From Lampris incognitus (Eukaryota > Chordata > Actinopteri > Lampriformes > Lampridae), in assembly GCF_029633865.1 (NCBI RefSeq), contig NC_079213.1:95701320-95765319 (forward strand): a stretch of 64,000 nucleotides of DNA, in the 5' to 3' direction. This document shows, in pieces, positions 1-10,257 of this stretch; the first letter of the stretch is position 1; every line of letters begins with the position of its first letter. The position numbers and the translations under genes were made by a program. The notes under the pieces were generated by a model. That model worked only from the letters and a program-made list of their open reading frames with translations. It ran no database searches and was not told the origin of the DNA.

Positions 1-138
1 GACAGCTTTTATCCATAAGCCATAAGACTCTTGAACACATAGACTCTGGACACAGAGCACACACACACACACACCGTCATCATCGGCGGTCACTCGGAGT
101 TGAGTACGACTGTCCTCCTTCTATGTCCTTGTGGGTCT

Positions 139-465
139 TCAGGTGGGCATAGAAGCCAATCCTGGAGCCACATACTTTAGGGCAATGTGGGCAACGGTGT
201 GAAGAAGTGGTTGAGGATGTGGTTTGGGCCTTTCCGGTAACTCGCTTCTCTCTGAGTCTGTGCTTGTTTTCAGCAGCACAGTGGAGGTCATGAGGTCATG
301 GTTGTAGCACCCAGCACCCTTACGGACAGCCAGTCTCCAGGCCTCCCTGTTTTTTGCTGCTTGCTCCAAAGTGTTAAGGTCAGTGCCAAACCTTTTGATG
401 TGGGCCTTGATGTTAGTATCTTTATATCGCTTCTTTTGTCCTCCCGGGGTACGGCGTCTTGTCAT
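139..465 (-). pseudogene. LINE C-terminal domain fragment
   Basis: This open segment of about 108 residues begins near RRTPGGQKKRYKDTNIKAHI and continues with NREAWRLAVRKGA, the usual C-terminal end of this LINE family after the RT and thumb. It is in a different frame from the RT segment above, so at least one frameshift lies between 709 and 465. Confidence 0.7.
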
Positions 466-708
466 GAGCTGAGAGTAAAGGACTTACTTTGGGAGGCGAG
501 AGTCAGACATGCGGAGGACATAGCCAGTCCATCTCAGCTGATGTTGTGCGATGGTGGTAGTTATAGTAGGCATGTTGGCCTCCACGAGAATGCTGAAGTT
601 GGTGTGCTTATCCTCGCAGCTGATCTTAAGGATCTTCCTGAGGCATCGCTGTTGGTATGCTTCAAGTGCCTTCAGGTGCCTGCTATATGTGGTCCATGTT
701 TCTGACCC

Positions 709-2587
709 TTACAGTAGGGTGGGCAGTACTGCTGCTTTGTACATTTTTGTTCTGACCTGAAGGTCACGGTTTTCAAAAACCCTTTTACTCAATCTTGAGA
801 AGGCCCGGCTAGCACAACTGGGACGATTGTGTATTTCAATATCAATGTTGGCTTTGGAGGAGAGAAGGCTGCCAAGATATGGGAACTGTTCCATGTTTTC
901 GAGTCTGGCGTTGTCTAAAGAGATGGATTGGGGTAAAGTAGGCATATTTCTGTTGGGTGGGAGTTGGTAGAGGATATGGGTCTTTTTTATGTTAATGGCC
1001 AGGCTAAGCTGCTTGTATGCCTTTGCAAAGGAATCCAGTATGCTCTGTAGTTCCTCTTCTACAAGGGACACTAAGGCATTGTCATCAGTGTACTGCAGCT
1101 CTATGATGGATGTGGTGGTTGTTTTACCTTTAGCCCTGAATCTGTTAATATTCAGAAGATTCCCATCAGTCCTGTACATAATTTTGACTCCCTGAGGCAG
1201 ATTGGGATCCATGAGGTGGAGGATGGTGGCAATGAAGACAGAGAAAAGGGTTGGGGCAATGACACAGCCTTGTTTAACGCCTATGTGGACCTTGAAGGAC
1301 TCTGTCTCATCTCCATAAATGCTGAGTACTCTAGCTGACATATTGTCATGCAGTAGTCGTAGTACTCTGATATATTGGTCAGGGCAGCCTATTCTTGACA
1401 GAACTAACCAGAGGGCCCGCCGGTTTACGGAATTGAAAACTTTGGTTAAGTCTATGAAGGCCATGTATAATGGCTGATTCTGTTCCTGGGCATTTTCTTG
1501 GAGTTGGTGAGCAGTAAAAATCATGTCCATGGTGCCTCTGTTAGGATGAAAACCACTCTGGGATTCTGGCAGAATTTCCTCTGATATTGGGAGTCTGTTG
1601 GCCAAGACCATAGCCAGGGGTTTCTCTGTGGTGGAAAGCAAGGAAATGCCACGGTAGTTTCTGCACTCAACTTTGTCCCCTTCCTTAAAGATAGAGACAA
1701 TGAGTGCATCCCCAATTTGCAGTGGGATTTCCTCTTTTTCCCATATTTTAAGTAGCAGGGCATAAATATGTCTGAGGAGTGTTGGTCCACCTACCCTCAG
1801 TACTTTTGCTGGTATTCCACCAGGACCAACAACCTTGTTGATTTGTATCTTCCTGATGGCATCCTGGACTTCTCTTAGACTAGCTGGTGCTGCCATGTCC
1901 TCCTCTTTGGGTTGTTGATGGAGTTGTTGGAGGGCATCTATCTCAGGGCTAGAGTCCTGGTTTAAAAGAAGAAAAAAAGAAGAAAGCCACTTATTTGTCA
2001 TTGTATTCTTGCAACATTTTTTTTCTCTGCATTTAACCCATCCTATTGTATAGGAGCAGCGGGCAGCTGCAGCGCCCGGGGACCAACTCCAGTTCTTCTT
2101 TCCATTGCCTTGGTCAGGGGCACAGACAGAAGTATTAACCCTAACATACATGTCTTTTTGATGGTGGGAGGAAACTGCAGCACTCACACAGACACAGGGA
2201 GAACATGCAAACTCTACACAGAAAGGACCTGGGATGGCCTGGAGCTCAAACCCAGGACCTTCTTACTGAGAGGCAGCAGTGCTAACCACTGGGCGACCAT
2301 TGTTAGCACTGTTGGTCCTGGTTGTGCTCTCTCCACCTCTCTTTGATTGACTCGTTGTCTGTTAGCAGTGTGTGCCCGTCTTTGGAGCAAAGGGGCATTA
2401 GATGGTGGTGGCTGGGATTGTAGATTGCTTTAGTAGCATCGAGGAAGCCTCTGGTATCCCCAGCATCTGCAAGGTGCTGGATGTCAAGGGCCTTTTCGTC
2501 CACCACTGGTTCTTCAATTGACCAGGCTTTGGATGGCTGATTTTGCTCTTGCATGGGCAACTTGTTTATTTTGGCAGTTGATGTCAT
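709..2587 (-). pseudogene. LINE reverse transcriptase domain (SINE-interrupted)
   Basis: The segment 2587-2324 encodes the linker before RT, ending WREHNQD. After the SINE, reading resumes with QDSSPEIDALQQL and runs through RT motifs: NYRGISLLSTTEK, PESQSGFHPNRGTMDMIFTA, YMAFIDLTKVFNSVNR, GVKQGCVIAPTLFSVF and, at the catalytic site, LQYTDDNA (Tyr-Thr-Asp-Asp where Ala/Val is usual at position 2). The apparent 492 aa open frame includes about 75 residues read through the inserted SINE, so its own start codon is not meaningful. Confidence 0.85.
1963..2314 (-). mobile_element. tRNA-like SINE inserted in the RTE LINE
   Basis: The insert is bounded by a 9 bp duplication GTCCTGGTT (1954-1962 and 2315-2323), which falls inside the LINE codons for NQD. 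It matches the element at 36377-36737 over most of its length. On the minus strand it begins at a GCACTG..TTAGC-type A box region, has a B-box-like stretch GGGTTTGAGC, and runs to a 3' part containing CCATCCTATTG (plus-strand reading). Orientation is minus, the same as the LINE. Confidence 0.8.
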
Positions 2588-2740
2588 TCTGTGAGATGGT
2601 AAAGGCTTGCCTCTAGATGTTGATTAATCATTGGATTTCCAGGTCATTTTCATCAAACCGATCCTGGTGGTTCTTCATCTTATGTCCAAGAGTGGCTTTA
2701 CAGATGCCAGTGCTGCAGTCCTGAGCATATCCTAGGGGCT

Positions 2741-3804
2741 TTAAATATCATCTGGATACTTCATGGGCATTGACATATTGAGCATGGCCTGGAACTGTTG
2801 ACAAGAGGAGGTATCAGTAAGTGTTTCAAAGTTGAGCTTTGGGCGGCTCTGCTTTTTCTGCACCCTTCTTTTCCAGTGAAATTTGATGGACAGGGTGGAG
2901 CGGATAAGGCGGTGGTCAGTCCAGCAGTCATCTGCACTGATCATCACTGTTTAGTACTTCACGTCGGTCTCTTTGATGGATGATAATGTAGTCACTGAGG
3001 TGCCAAATGTTAGAACGAGGGTACCTCCACGTTGTTTTAAATGTGTTCTTCTGGCGGAAGAGTGTGTTGGTGATGATTAGGCTGTGTTCTGAGCACGTTG
3101 TTAACAGCAGGATGCCATTGACGTTTGTGTTTCCAACTCCTTCCTTGCCAATTATGCTTCTCCACAAATTGTAATTTTGTCCCAATCTGGCATTGAAATC
3201 TCCAAGCAGGATTAGCTTATCCTCCTTGGGGACTTTGGTGAGGATATTGTCCAGGCTGGCATAGAAGGTTTCCTTTACTTCAAGTCAAGTGTTGCAGCAT
3301 ATGCACTGATGACAGTGATGCTTTGGTTATTTACAAGTGCCAGTCGTATTGTCATCAGGCATTCATGGATGCCCAGAGAAAGCTCAGCAAGGTGGCAAAT
3401 GAGGCTATTTTTGATGGCAAAGCCCACATCATGGCTCTTCGGCTCATCAGTTGCTTTTCCTTTCCAGAAAAAAAGTGTTAACATCCTTCTCCTCTTTCAG
3501 CTGCCCTTGGTCGGCCAATCGGGTTTCAGAGAATGCAGAAATATCAATCCAGAAACTTCTCAGCTCTCAGGCAATGATGGCAGTACGCCATTCAGATCGA
3601 TTGCTGGATTGATTGTCCATGAGGATTTGCATGTTCCAGGCTCCAAAATTTACAAGTTTCTGTTTCTGACCAAAGGGTGGTGATCTTTCTGGATGCAGTG
3701 GTGCAGGCAGGAGGTATGAGGCAGACTATGTTAAGGGCAACTTTTCTAGCCCCCTCCCCAACTGGGGTGAGTGGAGTGGATCCTAAATAGGACTGCTCAG
3801 TCAT
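2741..3804 (-). pseudogene. LINE endonuclease domain, broken into several frames
   Basis: Consecutive open segments on the minus strand (3804-3592, 3484-3275, 3185-2928, 2947-2741) read as one endonuclease/exonuclease/phosphatase-type domain. They contain an SETRLA-like motif region near 3540, WKGKATDEPKSHDVGFAIKN, ITVISAYA, a region around LLLTTCSEHSLIITNTLF, and near the end DCWTDHRLIRSTL, the usual DHRL catalytic motif. Frame changes between segments show that it is dead. In intact elements this domain nicks target DNA to prime reverse transcription. Confidence 0.8.
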
Positions 3805-4257
3805 GGGTGCGGCAGCCGAGAAGCCTCTCTGCCTCAGTCCGTGTGTGCCAGGTTGTGGCTAGGGGCTGCCAGACTTCACTGTCCTGCCCCCGTCACCTCT
3901 CCCTGATCGCCACAGGGCTTTGACCCTGACAGCTTGACAGCTTTTTACGTGGAGAGGCTGATTCACCTGTAGCCAACACACAGTCCTTGGCAGGGGGTGC
4001 CCAGAATCCAACGGCAAGGAGAATCCAGACAATTTGGGATCACCCTCTGTTGCAGCCTTCATCCTCCTTCACTGGCATTGTGACCTGTAGACATCTTCCA
4101 CCAGTCCCGCCGTTGAGGTCTTTGTTGGATTGCACTTCACCTCTCTCTTGACCTATCCGCCTTGGGTGACCCTACATGGATCCTGGTAGGGAGCTCTTGG
4201 GATCACTGGTACACACAAGCTTCTCCAGCACGACAAGATGGTGATCCAGGAGAAGAA

Positions 4258-4259
4258 AC

Positions 4260-4291
<32 letters not shown>

Positions 4292-4299
4292 GCACACAC
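4258..4299. repeat. (CA)n microsatellite
   Basis: Imperfect CA/TACA dinucleotide tract directly beyond the 5' end of the RTE LINE. Confidence 0.9.
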
Positions 4300-7200
4300 C
4301 TCTGTCTCTGCCCCCCCCCTCTCGCAAAATGTACACGCTTCACTTTATTCTGCTCTGTTCACTGTTACCACTACTGCACTATGTATAGATACATTTAACA
4401 TATTTATAACTACATACCTCTGTATATACTGTTTTATTTCCATGTCAGCTGTTAATTTTAGATTTAGTTCGTGACTTTAGTTTAGTTTAAATTTAAGTTT
4501 ATTCTTCTCCGGCCTGTACACAATGTGAATTTTAGCTTACTTTATTTATTTTTAGTTTTTTTTTTCTTTAGTTTTTAATTGCTCATGCTGGACTGTAAAT
4601 ACTGTAATTTTTTTATTGATAATTTTGTTGTTTATTTGCAGATTTTTTTTAACTTAACGTGTTATTCTTTAGGTTTTGTTTTTTTCAGGTTGAACTGATG
4701 CCTAAGCATGCCAGCAATGCCTGCCACACTGTATTGTTGTGCATTTGACAAATAAAATAACTCGAACTTAACAGAAAATTTCTCTAATCGGAGGGAAATT
4801 TTAAAGAACTGTTCAGTGGGTGATGACATGAGCAATGGAGGCAAAGGCATATTATTATGCTGTGTAGTAAGATTCAGTTTAGTAAAAAGCTGTTTTCATC
4901 CAATTAAATGTTCACCACTACATAAAATGCAATAATATCACAATGCAGAACTTGAGGACTAGTAAATAAAATGTGTTGGGCCTGGAGGCATTGCAGAGCT
5001 CATGACTTATTAAAGCCATGACCTAAAAACCCGACAGCATGACATGTGCTTTTGGCATTTTTTTGTGAGGTGTTAATTCATGCATGCATAGTGTGTCTAC
5101 CATGCTTCTGCACTTCCCAAATTGCAACACCTTCCAGGGCCAGTGGTTTTAATCACCTGGTTTTATCATCGTGTTCTCTAATTTGAAGCCAAACAAGATT
5201 TTCTGCAATTACCATCTGTTTACTCCCATGTTCATCATTAATTTGGTAAAGTTCTGCAGCCTGTTTTTGACTTGTAACTGGCTGGCTTGGTTGTGAAAAT
5301 GTGTAAATTGTGTCTTTATCCAGAATTGAGACTGTGACAATAAAAACATTCCTGCTTCACCCAATGCTAAAGTGTAGAAGTCGAGATGCCGTGGCTTGAC
5401 CATACAGTTAATGTGGCATTTATGCTGTGAACATTTCCATATAAATCAATAGCTCCCCTGTTAAGACGGGAAAACAACAAAGCAATTTATAGCATATTGC
5501 ACTTGGTGAGCATCTAGGGTCCTGAAAACATGGTGCTTTTCTTTAAAGCACACTGCTGTCAAAATATCTTGACGCGTTCCATCATTTTCTGTAAGCAATT
5601 CAAAGTTTTCAGTTCATCTGTTTATTTTCTGTTTTCTGCAGCTTCTGCTTTTTCACTGACAACGTACTAGAAATTACGTCAAAGCAGTGAGAAAAGGCGA
5701 GCCTCCCTTCACTGCTTATGGATTCAGCCGGTTGCCATGGCAGCAGCTGCCACTTCCTGGCAGTGTGTCTTCCTGTGTTCATTCACTTTTGTGCGTGTGT
5801 TCGGGGGGGGGGGGGTTTACAAAAATCTGTGTTTACAATACCATATATGGGCTTTTATGAACGATGAGCTCAGGGCTTCCCCCAAGTTAAATAAACACAG
5901 TCAAGGGTACGTACGTGTGCACACAAACACACACACATAAAACCTTTGCATATGTATGCAAGTGGGCTCTGCGGCACAAACAGAATCGCCCTTGCCGCTT
6001 ATCATGTAATTTAAACTACATCAATTTGCATACAATTATCTCCACTTACTGTTAAATGGAATGTAAATGTGCTTGCTACTTGACACGGTATTTCAAAGGA
6101 CTGTGAAATGAAGGATAAAGCATAACGTGGTTTATTCTGGGTCAGAGTCTGGTAGTTGAGCTTATTGTAAACTATGCCAGGGCTTTCCTTACACCCCATA
6201 TGCCCACCATGACCAAACTAACGTTCGAAGTTTGCAAACTATAATAGTCTTCCCTCTCTCTTTGCCTTTTTCTTTCTCTCCCACGCTCTCTCTCTTTCTA
6301 TCTTAAGAGGTAAACTCTCCTTGCTTTTAGTATCTCAAAGACAGCATCAAAGATGTTTGAGATTAAGCTCGTCTTAGTGGAAATTTCGGTGAGCGCGCAC
6401 ACACACACACACACAAACCCTGCACACTACATCCTGCTCAGAAGAACGTCTGCAAGGGAGAGATGGTGAGGGAGGGGGAAGACTGAAGGTAACAGTAACA
6501 TGTCAAAAAGTCAACATGATGTGTATTTTAGAGAACTGGAGTACCTGAGATCTCCATGTTTGCAGAGGGGTCTCTGTCCTGCTCCAATAGGTGATTACCT
6601 ACCCACATACTTTGGGCCAATTACCAAGATCCTTGCCCTGTGTGGTATCTGGGAGGAAGGGGTTAGGGGTTCGGGGTTAGCGGCTGGAGAAAGGCCAGGT
6701 CATTTATATTCAGCATGCTGGCGGGCATGCACTCTGTCTACATCAATGACCTCAGCTATTTCAATGCAATGTAAAGCCATTCCATAACTCATAGCACTGA
6801 ATCCACTAATGGAGGCCAGGGGTGAATGGATGGAGGGATGGGTGAATGGATGGAGGGATGGATGAATGTGTGGAGCTGGAGGGATGACAAGAGGAGAGGA
6901 GGCAAGGAGGAGAGGCGAGGCGAGGCGGCAGACTGCTCTCTGGGAATCAAAAATGCAAATGAGCCCTAGCCTACCACCTCCCACCCCTCTGCCCTGTCGC
7001 CCCGCCTGGCCTGGCTGGTATTAACACCTGTTGGAGGTCATCCAAACCACTGGTGCGCCCTTTTCATTAAGCGCTGAGTGCGATAAATCACATCGTTTGT
7101 ACAGCAAGCATGGTCAGCACGGAGCGACGACAGAACAACTCCCACAATTCACTTAGACAGATGCCTAATTAGGCAACGAGCCTGTGTGTCTAATATTGGG

Positions 7201-8200
7201 CACACACACTGGAAGACTCATAAAATCCTAACTCATTTTGTAAATGCAGAGCATCACAGAGACAGCAACAGCTCTCAGATTCCTTGTCTCGGTTGTGAAT
7301 GTGCTCACACTAGAGGATTGGATAATTATGGGCTGTCATACACTGAACAATATAACTGACACTAACACTGCTGATTCCTGACACGTGACTGACGTCAGGA
7401 CTTCTGGTGTCACAGAAACCTGCATGATCCAACCTAACACCAATTATCAGCAATAAAGACTTAGCGCTTAATAAAAATAAAACATGATGCATTTTCTCGT
7501 TTCCTTCTTCACATTCACCTCACCTCACTGGAAAACTTGGCCCTCGTCAGCCTTTTGGTGCTTTCTACTGTGAGTGTATCTGTTCCCCACACATCACAGG
7601 ACTTTGTCCAGAAACACTTCAGGAACTGGGTTGTAAAGAATCACCAAACATTTCTGAAATGATGGAGTAAAACCAGACCAAACCAGTCTGCAAGCACAAT
7701 GGGTTAGTCCAAATCAAGCCTGTAAACCCTTCAAACTAGCAGATAATCTTTTTCTGACTATATCTCTGATAAGAACTTCTCTTCCGAGTGTTGGGATAAG
7801 CAAATCTGGAGTAAATCTGACTGATGACCCTGTAGTGTATTCCCAGTATACTATGTGAGGCCCCGGAGACGCTGAGCTAAGCTTTGGCGAGGTTTCACTG
7901 TATTATGGCATGTTAAATATGCTCAGATGGGCAATGTTGTGCATTGTTATGCCAGGCTACATCATATGATGCTATGCCGGTCAGGTTTGATGTCTGTATT
8001 GCATCATGACATGTGATGTGTTGCGCTACCGTCTCCTTAGAGATGCTGCATCACTGTCAGGTCAGGTGCTACAATGAGGTAAAGAGAAGGACAATTAGGT
8101 AGACAACCTTAAACGGGATTCTTGTCTTGTACAGTCTTTGGCATAAAGCGTTTCCCCGTTAATTCGACTTCATTGTTTTTATATTTCTGGGTAGGATTTA
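4300..8200. other. Intergenic, no gene seen
   Basis: This is A+T-rich sequence with only short, unconvincing open frames. It holds a G-run at about 5801-5814, a short CA tract at 6398-6415 and a GGATGAATGGAT-type tetranucleotide stretch at about 6822-6870. No splice-bounded coding block was recognised on either strand. Confidence 0.5.
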
Positions 8201-8203
<3 letters not shown>

Positions 8204-8240
<37 letters not shown>

Positions 8241-8242
8241 TA
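8204..8242. repeat. (TA)n microsatellite at the left edge of the Tc1 element
   Basis: An alternating TA run is interrupted once by ACA. The foldback Tc1 element begins directly after its last TA, consistent with TA target choice. Confidence 0.9.
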
Positions 8243-9439
8243 CACTACCGTTCAAAAGTTTGGGATCACCCAAACAATTTTGTGTTTTCCATGAAAAGTC
8301 ACACTTATTCACCACCATATGTTGTGAAATGAATAGAAAATAGAGTCAAGACATTGACAAGGTTAGAAATAATGATTTGTATTTGAAATAAGATTTTTTT
8401 TACATCAAACTTTGCTTTCGTCAAAGAATCCTCCATTTGCAGCAATTACAGCATTGCAGACCTTTGGCATTCTAGCTGTTAATTTGTTGAGGTAATCTGG
8501 AGAAATTGCACCCCACGCTTCCAGAAGCAGCTCCCACAAGTTGGATTGGTTGGATGGGCACTTCTTTGAGCAGATTGAGTTTCTGGAGCATCACATTTGT
8601 GGGGTCAATTAAACGCTCAAAATGGCCAGAAAAAGAGAACTTTCATCTGAAACTCGACAGTCTATTCTTGTTCTTAGAAATGAAGGCTATTCCATGCGAG
8701 AAATTGCTAAGAAATTGAAGATTTCCTACACCGGTGTGTACTACTCCCTTCAGAGGACAGCACAAACAGGCTCTAACAGGTACTATTTAATGAAGATGCC
8801 AGTTGGGGACCTGTGAGGCGTCTGTTTCTCAAACTAGAGACTCTAATGTACTTATCTTCTTGCTCAGTTGTGCAACGCGGCCTCCCACTTCTTTTTCTAC
8901 TCTGGTTAGAGCCTGTTTGTGCTGTCCTCTGAAGGGAGTAGTACACACCGGTGTAGGAAATCTTCAATTTCTTAGCAATTTCTCGCATGGAATAGCCTTC
9001 ATTTCTAAGAACAAGAATAGACTGTCGAGTTTCAGATGAAAGTTCTCTTTTTCTGGCCATTTTGAGCGTTTAATTGACCCCACAAATGTGATGCTCCAGA
9101 AACTCAATCTGCTCAAAGAAGTGCCCATCCAACCAATCCAACTTGTGGGAGCTGCTTCTGGAAGCGTGGGGTGCAATTTCTCCAGATTACCTCAACAAAT
9201 TAACAGCTAGAATGCCAAAGGTCTGCAATGCTGTAATTGCTGCAAATGGAGGATTCTTTGACGAAAGCAAAGTTTGATGTAAAAAAAATCTTATTTCAAA
9301 TACAAATCATTATTTCTAACCTTGTCAATGTCTTGACTCTATTTTCTATTCATTTCACAACATATGGTGGTGAATAAGTGTGACTTTTCATGGAAAACAC
9401 AAAATTGTTTGGGTGATCCCAAACTTTTGAACGGTAGTG
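8243..9439. mobile_element. Foldback (palindromic) Tc1/mariner element, copy A
   Basis: The element is 1197 bp, bounded by TA on both sides, with ends CACTACCGTTCAAAAG and its exact reverse complement. Left arm 8243-8777 and right arm 8905-9439 are each 535 bp and read as near-perfect inverted repeats. The 127 bp spacer (8778-8904) contains more transposase sequence in the minus orientation. Each arm carries the start of a Tc1 transposase, so the element is two head-to-head 5' halves and cannot make full transposase. It is presumably moved by an autonomous relative. Confidence 0.95.
8773..9060 (-). pseudogene. Tc1 transposase N-terminal fragment (95 aa), copy A right arm and spacer
   Basis: Begins MARKRELSSETRQSILVLRN and continues with a helix-turn-helix (REIAKKLKISYTGVYYSLQR), the paired-like DNA-binding domain of Tc1 transposases. 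A GRPR-like AT-hook (SGRPRCTTEQED) follows, then the start of the second helix-turn-helix. It stops before any DDE catalytic residues. The same N-terminus is repeated on the plus strand at 8622-8816 in the left arm, where it diverges after TGSN into spacer sequence. Confidence 0.9.

Positions 9440-9448
<9 letters not shown>

Positions 9449-9497
<49 letters not shown>
9449..9497. repeat. (CA)n microsatellite
   Basis: CA dinucleotide run between the Tc1 copy A right end and the 52 bp palindrome. Confidence 0.95.
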
Positions 9498-9498
<1 letters not shown>

Positions 9499-9500
9499 TA

Positions 9501-9552
9501 GCGCACTCATCAGCTGCTAATGCGGTACCACATTAGCAGCTGATGAGTGCGC
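9501..9552. repeat. 52 bp near-perfect palindrome
   Basis: Two 22 nt arms (9501-9522 and 9531-9552) are exact reverse complements. The centre is C-GGTACC-A, itself a palindrome apart from one C/A pair. It can form a cruciform or hairpin. It directly follows a (CA)n run. Confidence 0.9.
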
Positions 9553-9687
9553 GATGCACAAAACAGGCCTGTACTGCAATGTATTAAAACTTTTTTTTTT
9601 CTGTATCTGTATTGATATTCCGCTCCTCGTTAGTTCACCACTTATAACAACACCATTGACAGTTTCGGGGGAAAAAAACGCTATATG

Positions 9688-10053
9688 TTCCATCCATCCA
9701 TTCATTATCCAAACCGCTTATCCTATGCAGGGTCGTGGGGATGCTGGAGCCTATCCCACCAGTCATTGGGCAGCAGGCAGGGAGACACTCTGGACAGGCC
9801 ACTAGTCCATCACACACACAACACACACACCTAGGGACAATTTAGTATGGCTAATTTACCTGACCTACATGTCTTTGGACTGTAGGAGGAAACGGGAGCA
9901 CCCGGAGGAAAGCCATGCAGACACGGGGAGACAATGCAAACTCCACACAGAGGACAACCTGGGATGACCCCTGAGGTTGGACTACCCTGGGGCTCGGACC
10001 CGCGACCTTCTTGCTGTGAGGCAAATGTGCTAACCACTGCACCACTGCATATT
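9688..10053 (-). mobile_element. SINE-like interspersed repeat with (ATCC) end
   Basis: The plus strand starts with a CCATCCATCC-type run and then reads AAACCGCTTATCC..GTCATTGGGCAGCAGGC. It continues into the tract shared with the 36.4 kb and 2.0 kb SINEs (TGCAAACTCCACACAGAGGA, then ACCTTCTTGCTGTGAGGC). The end near 10053 is GCTAACCACTGCACCACTGC, the reverse complement of the SINE head. It is a minus-oriented copy. A shorter piece of the same (ATCC)-end region is at 62690-62860. Confidence 0.7.
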
Positions 10054-10180
10054 ATATATATATTAAAATACATAATTTTTAATTGGAAGGTATTACTTGG
10101 GCTGTAAAAACTGGTGAACAGACTCTTTTATAGGAGCTGCTCAGTAACTGATGGTTGGGGGGGGGGGAGAAAGAGAGAGT

Positions 10181-10182
<2 letters not shown>

Positions 10183-10255
<73 letters not shown>
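10183..10255. repeat. (GA)n microsatellite
   Basis: An uninterrupted GA run of about 36 units, preceded by a G-run and short GA pieces. Confidence 0.95.

Positions 10256-10257
<2 letters not shown>

Larger units (their letters stand above)
80..4246 (-). mobile_element. RTE-type non-LTR retrotransposon (LINE), decayed, split by a SINE
   Basis: On the minus strand the element starts near 4246, with a 5' leader that recurs at 12.25-12.56 kb. An apurinic-type endonuclease follows (about 3800-2750), then a linker, the reverse transcriptase (1953-709) and a C-terminal domain (to about 150). It ends near 80 with a short GATGATG-like tail. Several frameshifts and stops separate the open segments, so it is not active. 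The endonuclease resembles the domain annotated in vertebrates as 'craniofacial development protein 2-like', which supports RTE (Bov-B-related); clade assignment is from memory of the family. The SINE at 1963-2314 interrupts it. Confidence 0.85.
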
